Shown one piece after another: positions 28,104-37,007 of a DNA stretch of 64,000 nucleotides; within the stretch, counting starts at the first letter, position 1, and every line of letters begins with the position of its first letter. The notes beneath the pieces are model-generated. The model saw only the letters and a list, made by a program, of their open reading frames with translations, did no database searches and was not told the DNA's origin. Origin of the DNA: JAPOUP01 sp965201085 (GTDB lineage: Bacteria; Pseudomonadota; Alphaproteobacteria; Rhodobacterales; Rhodobacteraceae); NCBI GenBank assembly GCA_965201085.1, contig CBDAVS010000016.1:558001-622000 (forward strand), given 5' to 3'. The position numbers and the translations under genes were made by a program.

Positions 28104-28556
28104 TCAGAACGGTCGTACCGAGACCGAAACGACGATCAGGATGACCAATACCGACGGAACCTCGTTCATCAATCGGAGTTGACGACCCGACCATTCGTTG
28201 GTGCCCGCGACAAAATCTTTCCTGCGCCGTCCAAGCCAATGATGAAACCAGGTCATCGCCAGCACACCGACCGCCTTCATCCAAGGCCAGATCTCCGACC
28301 AATCCACGACACCGGGAGTCAGCGCCAACAACAGTCCAGACACCCATACCATCATCATGGCCGGATTCATGATTACCCGAAGCAGTCTTCGTTCCATGAT
28401 GATGAACAGGGCGTCGGTCTCGCTGCCTTTTTCGACCCTCTCATCATGGTAGACAAAAAGTCTTGGCAGGTAGAACAGTCCAGCCATCCAGGCGATGACC
28501 GCGATCAGGTGCAGGGCTTTGGTCCACGGATAGATGGAAACAAGCGTGAATTCCAT
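28104..28556 (-). CDS. hemJ: Protoporphyrinogen IX oxidase HemJ
   Basis: 150-residue membrane protein with four predicted helices, the HemJ family that replaces HemG/HemY in most alphaproteobacteria. WTKALHLIAVIAWMAGLFY with the conserved His, LPRLFVYH and the late RLMNEVPSVLVILIVV are diagnostic. It converts protoporphyrinogen IX to protoporphyrin IX. Next to rho on the left arm of the origin. Confidence 0.93.
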   Translation of the reverse strand: MEFTLVSIYPWTKALHLIAVIAWMAGLFYLPRLFVYHDERVEKGSETDALFIIMERRLLRVIMNPAMMMVWVSGLLLALTPGVVDWSEIWPWMKAVGVLAMTWFHHWLGRRRKDFVAGTNEWSGRQLRLMNEVPSVLVILIVVSVSVRPF

Positions 28557-28937
28557 ATGACGTCCCTTCTCACCCGCTTGCCTAGAATAATATATATATC
28601 AATGAAAGGGATTATAAATCTATTGGGATTGTGGATAACAGGGATTAACTGATTATCCACACGATCATACCCCGAAGGAAATCCGATGCCTGTCAATCAT
28701 AAAAAACAAATTATTGTCTATTTACAATATCTTATAAAGAGAAATTCGTCGAATTCTTCAAAGAAGCCTCATCCTGAAGCCAGATGGCCCTGTACCTGGG
28801 GACCATGTTCTGCACTGTGGAAAGGTTACGGACGAAGTCGGGCATTCATTTGAGTGAAACCGATGACAGCGGATGTGAGGTCCGTTATTCATGGCCTGTC
28901 CCTGAAACGATTCACGACTTTTCCACGGAGTCGCCGA
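28557..28937. other. Predicted chromosomal replication origin (oriC)
   Basis: A non-coding gap between hemJ and maf, flanked by genes transcribed away on both sides. It contains two perfect DnaA boxes in opposite orientation: TGTGGATAA at 28630-28638 and TTATCCACA at 28653-28661. On either side are AT-rich tracts (AATAATATATATATCAATG near 28588-28606, and 28697-28750) suitable for unwinding. A weaker box-like CTTTCCACA complement lies near 28816. parS sites within 6 kb and the classical gene neighbourhood (rho, maf, aroE, coaE, dnaQ, secB) support the call. Boundaries are approximate. Confidence 0.85.
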
Positions 28938-29537
28938 ATGTCTTCCCGACTTATTCTCGCATCCGGTTCACCCACCCGACAGTCGCTTCTGCGCGACGCG
29001 GGGGTGTGTTTTGAAGCGGTCCCGGCTGAAATCGACGAGGACGGGACCCGTGACTCGCTCATCGAGCAGGGTATGGGAGCGGAGGAAATCGCGGTCGAAC
29101 TGGCGAAACGTAAAGCCTCAGATGTAGCGGCGACCAATTCCGATGCGGTTGTGCTTGGCTGTGATCAGGTTCTGAAATTAGATGGTCAAATTCTAGCCAA
29201 ACCGAAAGATCGGGAGAATGCGGTGCGGCAATTGGGATTGATGAACGGTCGTAGCCATCGCCTATATTCCGCCGCGGTCATCATTGAAAACCGTCATCTT
29301 TGTTGGCGGTTCACAGGAGATGTCGCTCTTCATATGCGAAGGTCTTCCGACGAATTCCTGGAGGCCTATGTCGACCGAAACTGGCCCGGAATCGGAGAGG
29401 TGGTAGGTTGTTACAAGATCGAAGAGGAAGGCATAAGGCTGTTTGATGGCATTGGCGGTGACTATTTCGCCATAATGGGCTTGCCGCTTCTGGAGGTGCT
29501 GTCATATCTGGCGCGCAGGGGGGTGATTCCGGGATGA
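28938..29537 (+). CDS. maf: Maf family nucleotide pyrophosphatase
   Basis: 199 residues. LILASGSPTRQSLLRDAGV is the Maf substrate loop; VVLGCDQVLKLDGQILAKP is the metal-binding motif of the YceF/MafB-like alphaproteobacterial branch; WPGIGEVVGCYKIEEEG and FDGIGGDYFAIMGLPLLEVL are the C-terminal signatures. Family members hydrolyse modified or canonical nucleoside triphosphates. The ATG at 28938 has GGAG upstream. First gene of the right arm, coupled to aroE by a four-base overlap. Confidence 0.92.
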   Translation: MSSRLILASGSPTRQSLLRDAGVCFEAVPAEIDEDGTRDSLIEQGMGAEEIAVELAKRKASDVAATNSDAVVLGCDQVLKLDGQILAKPKDRENAVRQLGLMNGRSHRLYSAAVIIENRHLCWRFTGDVALHMRRSSDEFLEAYVDRNWPGIGEVVGCYKIEEEGIRLFDGIGGDYFAIMGLPLLEVLSYLARRGVIPG

Positions 29538-30370
29538 ACGAGGAACGCGGCATACCTTTGGCCGGTGTGATCGGCTTGCCCGTTTCGCATAGCAGATCTC
29601 CTCGCCTTCACAATCACTGGCTGCAAAAATACGGGATCCATGGCCAGTACGTACCGCTCAGTCTAAAACACGCGGATCTTGAAGAGGCGATCAGGGCACT
29701 TCCGAAGCTGGGCTTTGTCGGCGTGAACGTGACCATCCCGCACAAGGAAACGGTTCTTTGGCTTGCCGATCTGGTAACGGATCGCGCGGCGTTGATCGGC
29801 GCGGCCAACACGCTGGTATTTCGCAGCGATGGAACGCTGTATGCGGACAATACGGATGGGTATGGATTTCTCGAAAACCTGCGGAAGAGCGCACCGGATT
29901 GGAAGCCTGAGGCGGGACCGGCCGCCGTAATCGGGAGTGGAGGCGCGGCCCGCGCGGTTGTTGCGTCACTCATGGAAATCGGCGTGCCCGAGATTCGTGT
30001 CAGCAATCGAAACAAGGCGCGCGCCGATACCCTGAGATCGGAATTCGGAGCGCGGATAATCGTTTATGACTGGGTGTGGGCCGGAAACACTATGGACGGC
30101 GCTAAGCTGGTCGTGAACGCGACGTCGCTCGGGATGAAGGGAAAACCCGAATTTCGGGTTTCGCTCGATGCCCTTTCACCCGAAGCCGTGGTGACGGATC
30201 TTGTCTACACTCCACTTGAGACCCGTTTCCTTCGGCATGCCACGAAAATCGGCTGCACGGTGGTGGATGGCCTTGGCATGCTGCTGCACCAGGCAGTGCC
30301 GGCGTTCGAGCGATGGTTCAACAAACGTCCCGATGTCGATGACGAGACGCGGAGGATCGTGCTGGAATGA
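29534..30370 (+). CDS. aroE: Shikimate dehydrogenase
   Basis: 278 residues, NADPH-dependent reduction of 3-dehydroshikimate in the chorismate pathway. GLPVSHSRSPRLHNHWL binds substrate; the catalytic Lys is in NVTIPHKETV; NTLVFRSDG, NTDGYGFLENL, and the nucleotide motif GSGGAARAVVASL follow. GLGMLLHQAVPAFERWF is the usual C-terminus. Overlaps maf and coaE by four bases each. Confidence 0.95.
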   Translation: MNEERGIPLAGVIGLPVSHSRSPRLHNHWLQKYGIHGQYVPLSLKHADLEEAIRALPKLGFVGVNVTIPHKETVLWLADLVTDRAALIGAANTLVFRSDGTLYADNTDGYGFLENLRKSAPDWKPEAGPAAVIGSGGAARAVVASLMEIGVPEIRVSNRNKARADTLRSEFGARIIVYDWVWAGNTMDGAKLVVNATSLGMKGKPEFRVSLDALSPEAVVTDLVYTPLETRFLRHATKIGCTVVDGLGMLLHQAVPAFERWFNKRPDVDDETRRIVLE

Positions 30371-30969
30371 GCCGCCGACCTTTTTTGATCGGGTTGACGG
30401 GTTCGATCGGCATGGGAAAGACGACGACGGCCCACATGTTCGCCGATGAGGGTGTTCCGGTCTGGGATGCCGACGCCGCTGTCCATGGAATGTATCGTGC
30501 GGAAGGACGGGCGGTTGAACCGATACGATCGCTTCGTGCCGATGTCATCGTTGGTGATGCCGTCGACCGCGTCGCGCTCAGGGACTGGATTTCCCGGGAT
30601 CCCGCCGCATTGAAAGTGATCGAAGGGATTGTGCATCCACTGGTCGCCGCCGAACGGGCTGAATTAATTGAAGCTTCTACGGAGGAGATGCTGGTACTCG
30701 ATATTCCGCTCCTTTTTGAGACGGGCGGTGACCGTGATGTGGACGTCGTCGCTGTCGTCTCGGCACCGCTGTCCGTCCAGCGCGAGCGTGTACTGGAACG
30801 GGGATGTGTGTCCGAGGCGCAGTTCGAAGCTCTCCTGGCGCGACAGATGCCGGATTCGGATAAGCGTTCCCGAGCCGATTATATTATTGAAACCCGATGT
30901 TTCGATGATGCCAGGAAGGCGGTGCGGTCCTGTCTTCAGGATGTTAGGTCGAGGTTGATGAATGCGTGA
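30367..30969 (+). CDS. coaE: Dephospho-CoA kinase
   Basis: 200 residues, last step of coenzyme A synthesis. The P-loop GLTGSIGMGKTTTAHMF lies at residues 8-24, followed by VPVWDADAAVHGMY and VLDIPLLFETGGD. Length normal. Overlaps aroE (4 bp) and dnaQ (8 bp), so the maf-aroE-coaE-dnaQ genes form one operon. Confidence 0.95.
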   Translation: MSRRPFLIGLTGSIGMGKTTTAHMFADEGVPVWDADAAVHGMYRAEGRAVEPIRSLRADVIVGDAVDRVALRDWISRDPAALKVIEGIVHPLVAAERAELIEASTEEMLVLDIPLLFETGGDRDVDVVAVVSAPLSVQRERVLERGCVSEAQFEALLARQMPDSDKRSRADYIIETRCFDDARKAVRSCLQDVRSRLMNA

Positions 30970-31654
30970 AGTGGTGCTTGATACGGAAACCACCGGTCTC
31001 GATCCCGAAGCAGGGCATCGAGTCGTTGAGATTGGAGCGATCGAGCTTTCGAACCATATCCCGACGGGTAGAAGCTATCACCAGTACATAAATCCGGATC
31101 GCGCCGTTCCGAAGGAGGCCTATCAGGTTCACGGGCTCGACGAGGCGTTTCTCGCCGACAAGCCGAGATTCGCCGATGTTGTCGATGATTTCATTGAATT
31201 CCTCGGTGATGGAAACCTGGTGATCCACAACGCGGCGTTCGACATGAAATTCATCAATTCGGAACTGCGCTGGATGGAACGTGCGCAGCTGTCGAACGGC
31301 AGAGTGATCGATACAATTCCGATCGCCAGAAAAAAATTTCCCGGATCGCCTCTTTCGCTCGATGCGCTCTGCCGACGTTTCGGGATAGATATTTCCGCTC
31401 GCGTCCAGCATAGCGCCCTACTGGACTGCGAACTTCTGGCGGCGGTCTATCTGGAGTTGGTCGGAGGGCGGCAGCCCGATTTCGCGCTTACCGTGCGTCC
31501 GGTCGCCGCGATAGGAATTTCGACCGGTGAGTGGCGTCCCGCACCCAGGACCAGAGGGCTACCGTCTCGACTCACCGAAGAGGAAGCTGCGGCCCATGCG
31601 GCGTTTGTCGAAGAGCTGGGTGAGCATGCGCTTTGGCGAAAATACGGTTATTGA
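30962..31654 (+). CDS. dnaQ: DNA polymerase III epsilon subunit (proofreading exonuclease)
   Basis: 230-residue DEDDh exonuclease. ExoI motif VVLDTETTGLDPEAGHRVVEIGAIEL, ExoII in VIHNAAFDMKFINSEL, and ExoIII HSALLDCELLAAVYLEL give the Asp/Glu/His active site. The C-terminal tail would bind the polymerase alpha subunit. Its 3' end overlaps the convergent secB by seven bases. Confidence 0.95.
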   Translation: MREVVLDTETTGLDPEAGHRVVEIGAIELSNHIPTGRSYHQYINPDRAVPKEAYQVHGLDEAFLADKPRFADVVDDFIEFLGDGNLVIHNAAFDMKFINSELRWMERAQLSNGRVIDTIPIARKKFPGSPLSLDALCRRFGIDISARVQHSALLDCELLAAVYLELVGGRQPDFALTVRPVAAIGISTGEWRPAPRTRGLPSRLTEEEAAAHAAFVEELGEHALWRKYGY

Positions 31655-32151
31655 ACCTCCGTCTGTTTTACCTCTTCGGTTTTCTTCGCCGTGAGTTGTC
31701 GATAAAGCGCTGCGAAATCGATCATTTCCAGGTTCACTGGCGGAAATCCGCCTTCCCGTGTCATATCCGCTATAATTCGGCGGGCGAAGGGAAAAAGAAG
31801 TCTCGGGCATTCGATCAACAGGAATGGGTGTAGTTGCTGTTCCGGCAGGTTTTCGATTCGGAAAAGCCCTCCATATTCGAGTTCGAGCAGATAGAGCGTT
31901 TCGTCCTTGCCCCTGTTTTTCGCCGTAACGGAATACTTGCAGAGTAGATCATACTGGGAACCGGCGGAGCGCTTCTTCGCGTTAAGCGCAACCTGCACCG
32001 AAATCTCGGGTGTTACGTCGCCCGAAATACCTTTCTGAACCATGATGTTCTCAAAGGAAAAGTCCCTCACATATTGTCCAAGTATCTGTATTTGCAGCGT
32101 TTTGTTCTGCCCGTTCGGAAATTCGTACGTGTCCCGGCCATTCGTTGCCAT
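31648..32151 (-). CDS. secB: Protein-export chaperone SecB
   Basis: 167-residue tetrameric chaperone that holds precursors for SecA. IQILGQYVRDFSFEN, the ELEYGGLFRIENLP strand, and LIECPRLLFPFARRII with GGFPPVNLEMIDFAALY are the conserved segments. Convergent with dnaQ. Confidence 0.95.
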   Translation of the reverse strand: MATNGRDTYEFPNGQNKTLQIQILGQYVRDFSFENIMVQKGISGDVTPEISVQVALNAKKRSAGSQYDLLCKYSVTAKNRGKDETLYLLELEYGGLFRIENLPEQQLHPFLLIECPRLLFPFARRIIADMTREGGFPPVNLEMIDFAALYRQLTAKKTEEVKQTEVQ

Positions 32152-32352
32152 ACTGTAACTCCCTTTCGGTGACCGCTCCCGGCTCCAATAGGCGGGGTTT
32201 ACGGCGCGTCAGGCAAGAGCGTTCCCGCCTTTGGGGCCAGCACTCAATCTATGTAATCGTGAGGAATTTGCAATCGGGATCGATATCAGGACCGGAACCA
32301 AAGGACTTCCGTCGGATCGGGCATCGATGCGTGGAAGAGAAGGCACGCGGTC

Positions 32353-32832
32353 TCAATGCCGGACCCAACCTGAAGCTTCCGATTTAGTGCCTGTTCGGGA
32401 ATTTTCCTCGCATTCAACCTCGATGACGTCAGTGTGGGTATCCGTTGGTTGGACTCCCGATCCATCGGGTTCGTGACGCAACGCCCAGGAATAACGTCGG
32501 ATAAGATAACGGAATGCCGCGGTCCGCACCGAGGGTGTCAAAAGCGCGAGACCTATGCCGTCAGTGAAAAAGCCGGGAGTCAGGAGCAGGGCACCAGCGA
32601 CCAGAATCATCATGCCATGTGCCAACGGTTCAGTCGGGTTGTCCAATTCCGACAGCGTTTCCTGCAGCCACCGCAGCGTGGACAGCCCCTGAGACCGCAC
32701 AAGCCAGGTTCCGACCGCCGCCGTGAGAACGACTATGGCCAAGGTTGGCCAAAGCCCGATCATTCCACCGATCTGAATAAACAGGATGATCTCTATCAGC
32801 GAGGTTCCGACAAAAATCGCGAATAGCCTCAT
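32353..32832 (-). CDS. fxsA: FxsA family membrane protein
   Basis: 159 residues, three or four membrane helices in the first 110 (LFAIFVGTSLIEIILFIQIG; LWPTLAIVVLTAAVGTWLVR; MILVAGALLLTPGFFTDGIG), then a polar cytoplasmic tail. LLLTPGFFTDGIGLALLTP is the FxsA signature. In E. coli overproduction eases F exclusion of phage T7; the normal role is unclear. It usually sits beside secB and the Tim44-domain gene in alphaproteobacteria, as here. Confidence 0.92.
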   Translation of the reverse strand: MRLFAIFVGTSLIEIILFIQIGGMIGLWPTLAIVVLTAAVGTWLVRSQGLSTLRWLQETLSELDNPTEPLAHGMMILVAGALLLTPGFFTDGIGLALLTPSVRTAAFRYLIRRYSWALRHEPDGSGVQPTDTHTDVIEVECEENSRTGTKSEASGWVRH

Positions 32833-32937
32833 GAAAACCTCATTGATGGTTTACGGCTTGCGGTGGACTCGACCTTTCGTAACACCTACATAAGTCGTAC
32901 AATCGATGATTGCCACCTGACCGGGAAGGGGATTCGC

Positions 32938-33597
32938 ATGGGTAGCGCTGCCATTCAGCTTCTGGTTCTCGCTGGAATTGCCGTCTTCCTGATTTTACGC
33001 CTGCGTAGCGTCCTGGGCACCCGGGATGGTTACGAAGCGCCACAGGTATCGAACCCGCGGGATGTGCAGCCCACACGTCCGGAGCCAGAGGTGGTCGAAG
33101 ACTGTGTTGACGATGACATCATCGATCATGTCGAGGAAGGATCCGATTCGGCTCAGGCCCTGGCCTCGATGAAGCTGGTGGAACCGGACTTTTCCGTCGG
33201 TGAGTTCCTTCAGGGGGCACGGGGGGCGTATGAGATGATCCTCATGTCCTTTGAGCGTGGCGACATCGACAGCATCGCACCGTTTCTTGACATCGAAGTC
33301 TACCAGACCTTCGTCGATGTGGTGGGAGAGCGTGAGGATCAAGGACTGACCATTGAGGCGAAATTTGTCGGAATTCGAGAAATCGCGCTGAAGGAGGCTG
33401 TATTCAACCAGAAAACGAAAGAGGCCGAAATCACGGTGCGGGTTGTCGGAGAGTTGACCGGAACGGTTCGGAACGGGGCCGGGGAAATCGTCGAGGGTAG
33501 CCCCAACGAGATCAGGCGACAGAAAGACATCTGGACCTTCATGCGGCAAATGGGTTCCAACGATCCCAACTGGAAGCTCATCGCGACAAGCGAATGA
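32938..33597 (+). CDS. Tim44/TimA-like domain protein
   Basis: 219 residues: an N-terminal membrane anchor (AAIQLLVLAGIAVFLILRLR), a polar linker, and a C-terminal Tim44-like domain (FLQGARGAYEMILMSFERGD; VVGEREDQGLTIEAKFVGI; WTFMRQMGSNDPNWKLIATSE). The bacterial family (TimA) resembles the mitochondrial import motor scaffold; its bacterial role is not settled. The start at 32938 has AAGGGG upstream. Divergent from fxsA. Confidence 0.92.
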   Translation: MGSAAIQLLVLAGIAVFLILRLRSVLGTRDGYEAPQVSNPRDVQPTRPEPEVVEDCVDDDIIDHVEEGSDSAQALASMKLVEPDFSVGEFLQGARGAYEMILMSFERGDIDSIAPFLDIEVYQTFVDVVGEREDQGLTIEAKFVGIREIALKEAVFNQKTKEAEITVRVVGELTGTVRNGAGEIVEGSPNEIRRQKDIWTFMRQMGSNDPNWKLIATSE

Positions 33598-33600
33598 CGC

Positions 33601-33954
33601 AATGAGGTTGTCGGAATCGGTCTTGAACCTCAATCGGGATGACGGATGTCCCGAAGATGACCACCCGCCATTTGCCGGAGTGATTGCACTAAGCACTGCG
33701 GATCTTCCGGTCATGGACGATTTTGGGAGCGATGGGTCGGATCTGGATGGCTTCCAAGGCATATATCGCGAACCGTCTGGAGCCGGACGATCCGATGAAA
33801 GATGTGCCCAAGGTGGAGTTTCGGTCGCTCGCGATGGCGTCGAATCCATGCGGTGGTCTCAGTCTCCACTGAAAAGCTCTGGATGGGGGAGGGGCGTATT
33901 CCGGTCGGGTCTTCGATCACGATTTCCTGAATCCTGTGTATGATTGCCACGGGA
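33601..33954. other. Possible decayed gene between the Tim44 and Smr genes
   Basis: In related alphaproteobacteria a lytic transglycosylase gene (mltA) commonly stands here. About 350 bp remain with broken frames on the plus strand, for example a 41-residue frame beginning MASKAYIANRLEPDD near 33749. I see no MltA motifs, so deletion or replacement is as likely as decay. Confidence 0.3.
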
Positions 33955-34563
33955 ATGGGGCGCAAGGGCATACGATTGCCGACTTCGGACGAACGGAGCC
34001 TTTGGGCGAAGGTGACCAGAAAGGTCACCGCGCTTCATCCTGAAAAGCCGAAGGCGCAGCCATCAGCGAATTGTCGCGCCGAGCCGGATGGTGCTGTGGC
34101 GGGGGGTGCCGTTCGCAAACCCATTCCAGAGTTTCGGATCGGCGAAAGAGGCGTGAATGCTGGTTCGATATACGAATTCGTTCCGAACGCGTCCCAGTAT
34201 CCCGAGCTTCATCCATCGCGTATGGACAAGAAGATGCACGGCAGGCTCAAACGTGGAAAACTTGAGCCTGAAACCCGAATCGATCTTCACGGTATGACGA
34301 AAGCGCAGGCATTGCCTGAACTCAGTCTCTTCATCCACGAAGCCCATGTGGCGGGACGCCGTCTGGTCCTGGTGATAACCGGAAAGGGCCGGAACAGAGA
34401 AAGGCACGAACCGATGACAATGCGAGGTGGTGTTCTGAAGCGATTGGTACCGCACTGGCTTGGCATGCGTCCGTTATCCAATCTCGTACTGCAGGTTACC
34501 GAGGCGCACCCGAAACATGGCGGATCGGGTGCCTACTATGTCTACCTACGTCGCAGGACATAG
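33955..34563 (+). CDS. Smr/MutS2-type endonuclease domain protein
   Basis: 202 residues. A basic N-terminal segment (RSLWAKVTRKVTALHPEKP) precedes the C-terminal Smr domain: TRIDLHGMTKAQALPEL, VLVITGKGRN and HPKHGGSGAYYVYLRR, the three core motifs. Smr domains in other proteins nick DNA or RNA; the stand-alone alphaproteobacterial protein is uncharacterised. The start at 33955 (MGRKGIRL) matches the family; an ATG five codons upstream is possible. Confidence 0.88.
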   Translation: MGRKGIRLPTSDERSLWAKVTRKVTALHPEKPKAQPSANCRAEPDGAVAGGAVRKPIPEFRIGERGVNAGSIYEFVPNASQYPELHPSRMDKKMHGRLKRGKLEPETRIDLHGMTKAQALPELSLFIHEAHVAGRRLVLVITGKGRNRERHEPMTMRGGVLKRLVPHWLGMRPLSNLVLQVTEAHPKHGGSGAYYVYLRRRT

Positions 34564-34636
34564 CAGACCTCGCGCGCTTCGCCACCTCATCTGACGTGGA
34601 CGTTTCCGCAGAGCGCTCGGCCCGCGGTAAGGCCGT

Positions 34637-35045
34637 TTAACCGACCGAAGCGCCGTCGGTCGTGGCTTCAAGCCTCGATGCCCGTTCCGCGAGCCAATCG
34701 TGAAAGCCGAGATCGGTTTGCCCGGAGGCCACGGTGTTCCGCCAGTCCGAACGGGGGTCGGGCCCGACCGCATCAATATCCGGCGGAATCACGCCGTTCA
34801 CCATCCATGGCGCGAGCGGAATCCGACGAAGCCAGTCGGATACGGTCGGTATCCTCCGGCAGTCCTCGCGAACATGTCGCTCACCGATAAACCGCACCGG
34901 TACCCGTCGACCGTCGGCATTGACGATCTCGTGCTCGAAGACCGATTGCGCTTCGAATATTCCTCCGCTGTCACGCCGCAGAAGCTCGCCGGTGCGACGG
35001 GAGGGCTTTGTGGGACTTGGACGCATCGAACCAATGCCGCGGATC
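34637..35045 (-). pseudogene. DUF6915-like gene remnant, frameshifted and truncated
   Basis: Minus-strand fragments read HWFDASKSHKALPSHRR and, after a one-base shift near 35000, SGGIFEAQSVFEHEIVNADG, then RRVPVRFIGERHVREDCRRI and PTVSDWLRRI. This resembles the small DUF6915 proteins (WFDESK, EHVI-NSDGR-VP, GEQHVREDLGRIPS). The 5' end is lost where IS481-like sequence begins at about 35020-35040. Function of the family is unknown to me. Confidence 0.5.
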
Positions 35046-35400
35046 ATGACGGATCGCGGGACGGAATACTGCGGGCGCGTCGACGGACACGATTTCCGGC
35101 CCTTCCTGGCGGTCAACGATACCGACCACACCAAAACCAGGGTGAAATCGCCCCGGACCGACGGCATCCGCGGGCGCTTCCACAAAACGGTGCTGCAGGG
35201 GTTCCACCAGGTCGCGTTCCGAAAGAAGCCATATGACGGCATCGGTGCGTTGCGGGCCGATCCGGATGAATGGCTGAACCACTACAGCCGCGAACGCGGC
35301 CCATCAGGGCGGAATGTGCTGCGGCGGAACCCCGTTCCAGACCATGATCGAGGGCAAGGGGATCCGGAAGGAAAAGTTCCTGAACCAAACCTGACCTGAC
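35020..35400 (+). pseudogene. IS481-type transposase C-terminal remnant
   Basis: The C-terminal third of an IS481/IS3-like integrase-fold transposase is readable: RIMTDRGTEYCGRVDGHDFR, NDTDHTKTRVKSPRTDGI, GRFHKTVLQGFHQVAFRKK and EWLNHYSRERGPSGR. The catalytic-core Asp (TDRGTEYCG) survives, but the N-terminal part is absent and the Glu position reads GRFHKT instead of ERFHKT. It truncates the DUF6915 remnant. Confidence 0.75.
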
Positions 35401-35713
35401 AGACGCCGCCGGAAAAACGGCCAACTGTCAGATCACATCGGAACCACTACGGATTATATCCGCCCGCCGAGTGCTTGCACCTGCCCGAATTCTGTTAACG
35501 CCGGCCGGTCGTGATCGTTTCCCGGCATACGACGCTTCAGGGGATCGTGACAGTTGTGCCGATGAAAACCAGGAAGCGGATCGATACCCGGTTTTCGGTG
35601 CCGATCCGCTCCCCCAGCGACGGACACGATGATCCCTGGAGGCGTTGAAACCGTGCGATTTCGACGGATGGACAGTAAATCTCGGTTCCTTCGAGACCAA
35701 TCTTATTCGCCAT
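35401..35713. other. Gene-free stretch
   Basis: About 310 bp after the IS481 relic. No gene or RNA recognised; it may contain the rest of the relic's right end. Confidence 0.4.
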
Positions 35714-36022
35714 TCAGCCCTCGGGATTGGATGCCATGGAGGCTGCGAAAGCTGACCGCTGCTCAGCGCTTGCTTTGGTCTGATGATTGGCTTTCCATTC
35801 ATCATAAGGCATGCCGTAAAAAATCTCGCGCCCCTCGTTTTTCGACATTTCAATTCCGCGCTCACCAGCAGCTTCCTGATACCAGCGCGACAGGCAGTTG
35901 CGGCAGAACCCCGCGAGATTCATCAAATCGATGTTTTGAACGTCGGTGCGTTTTTCCATCAGGTGCTGTCGCAGTCGCCGAAACGCGGCGGCTTCGAGTT
36001 CTACGCGTGTCCGCTCTTCCAT
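35714..36022 (-). CDS. DUF1244 family protein
   Basis: 102 residues of DUF1244, a small protein widespread in proteobacteria. AAAFRRLRQHLMEKRTDVQN, DLMNLAGFCRNCLSRWY with a CxxC pair, and EIFYGMPYDEWKANHQ are the conserved blocks. Function unknown. In alphaproteobacteria it often neighbours the N-formylglutamate amidohydrolase and pyruvate kinase genes, as here. Confidence 0.9.
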   Translation of the reverse strand: MEERTRVELEAAAFRRLRQHLMEKRTDVQNIDLMNLAGFCRNCLSRWYQEAAGERGIEMSKNEGREIFYGMPYDEWKANHQTKASAEQRSAFAASMASNPEG

Positions 36023-36117
36023 TTCTTTCTCCTTATCGACTCAACTTCCATCGCTGACTTGCCGGATCGGCTGGTTACGGCGGGATCAAGCACGGAACAA
36101 TATGTGCGGTAGATCGC

Positions 36118-36882
36118 TCAAGAGTCCATGCGTTTGAAGGTTTCCATAAGTATGGGAGCGAGTCGCTCGGCCCATGCGCACTGGGACTCCTTCGTCGAAA
36201 TTAGATCATGGCGAATTTCGATCAGGGCATTGGGTCGCTCGGAGCGCAGGGCATGGCGGTATAAGCTGTCTCCGCGAATAGCGCCGGAATAGGGTTTGTT
36301 CCGACCCACACAGAGATCCCCTTCCCGTTCGAGCCGTTCGATAAGAGGTCCCGCGAACCGATCGTCTTCGCTCGAATAGAGCACGCCGATATGCCAAGGA
36401 CGCCGCTGTTGGGCATTGAGATATGGCGTAAAGCTATGGATCGCGAGATAGACAGAGCGTTCAGCTCCCGCTGTTGCCAAGGCCGAGATTTCGGCGTGAT
36501 ACGGTCGATAGAAGCTATTGAGCCGATACTCGCGCTCCGCTTGATCGAGTCCACGATTACCCTCGATAACCGTTCCATCGCTCAGCTGCATCAGCAGCGT
36601 CGGATCGCTCTCGCCGCGGTTAGGGTCAATGACCAGGCGGGAGAACGTACTGAGAATCGCGGGCGCGTCCAGTATCCGTGACAGAAAACGGGTTACTTCC
36701 GCCGCTCCGATATCATAGGCGATGTGGCGACCCATGTCGGTGGCGGACAGTCCCAGATCACCACCGGAAACCGTCGGAGGCACAGTGTTGCTCGCATGGT
36801 CGCATGTTATCAGCCAGGAACCGGGGCGGTTCCTTCCGATGACCTCAAAGGCCGGAAAGTCCGTTTGAATTTCATCGCTCAT
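36118..36882 (-). CDS. N-formylglutamate amidohydrolase family protein
   Basis: 254 residues. LITCDHASNTVPP carries the conserved Asp-His near the N-terminus; DIGAAEVTRFLSRILDAPAI, RLVIDPNRGESDPTL, YRPYHAEI and LAIHSFTPYLN hold further metal and active-site residues. HutG-type enzymes hydrolyse N-formylglutamate, but this short stand-alone branch has no confirmed substrate. The start at 36882 (MSDEIQ) fits the family better than an upstream extension. Confidence 0.88.
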   Translation of the reverse strand: MSDEIQTDFPAFEVIGRNRPGSWLITCDHASNTVPPTVSGGDLGLSATDMGRHIAYDIGAAEVTRFLSRILDAPAILSTFSRLVIDPNRGESDPTLLMQLSDGTVIEGNRGLDQAEREYRLNSFYRPYHAEISALATAGAERSVYLAIHSFTPYLNAQQRRPWHIGVLYSSEDDRFAGPLIERLEREGDLCVGRNKPYSGAIRGDSLYRHALRSERPNALIEIRHDLISTKESQCAWAERLAPILMETFKRMDS

Positions 36883-37007
36883 CCTATTCGCAGAATAGGA
36901 TTGAATGGATTGGGATGCCAGCCGTTCCGGTTGCCAGGCATGAACTTTCGATACATAGAGGCCGGGATGCGCTGAAATGGGGACGGAGGCGATAGGTGGG
37001 GAATTCC

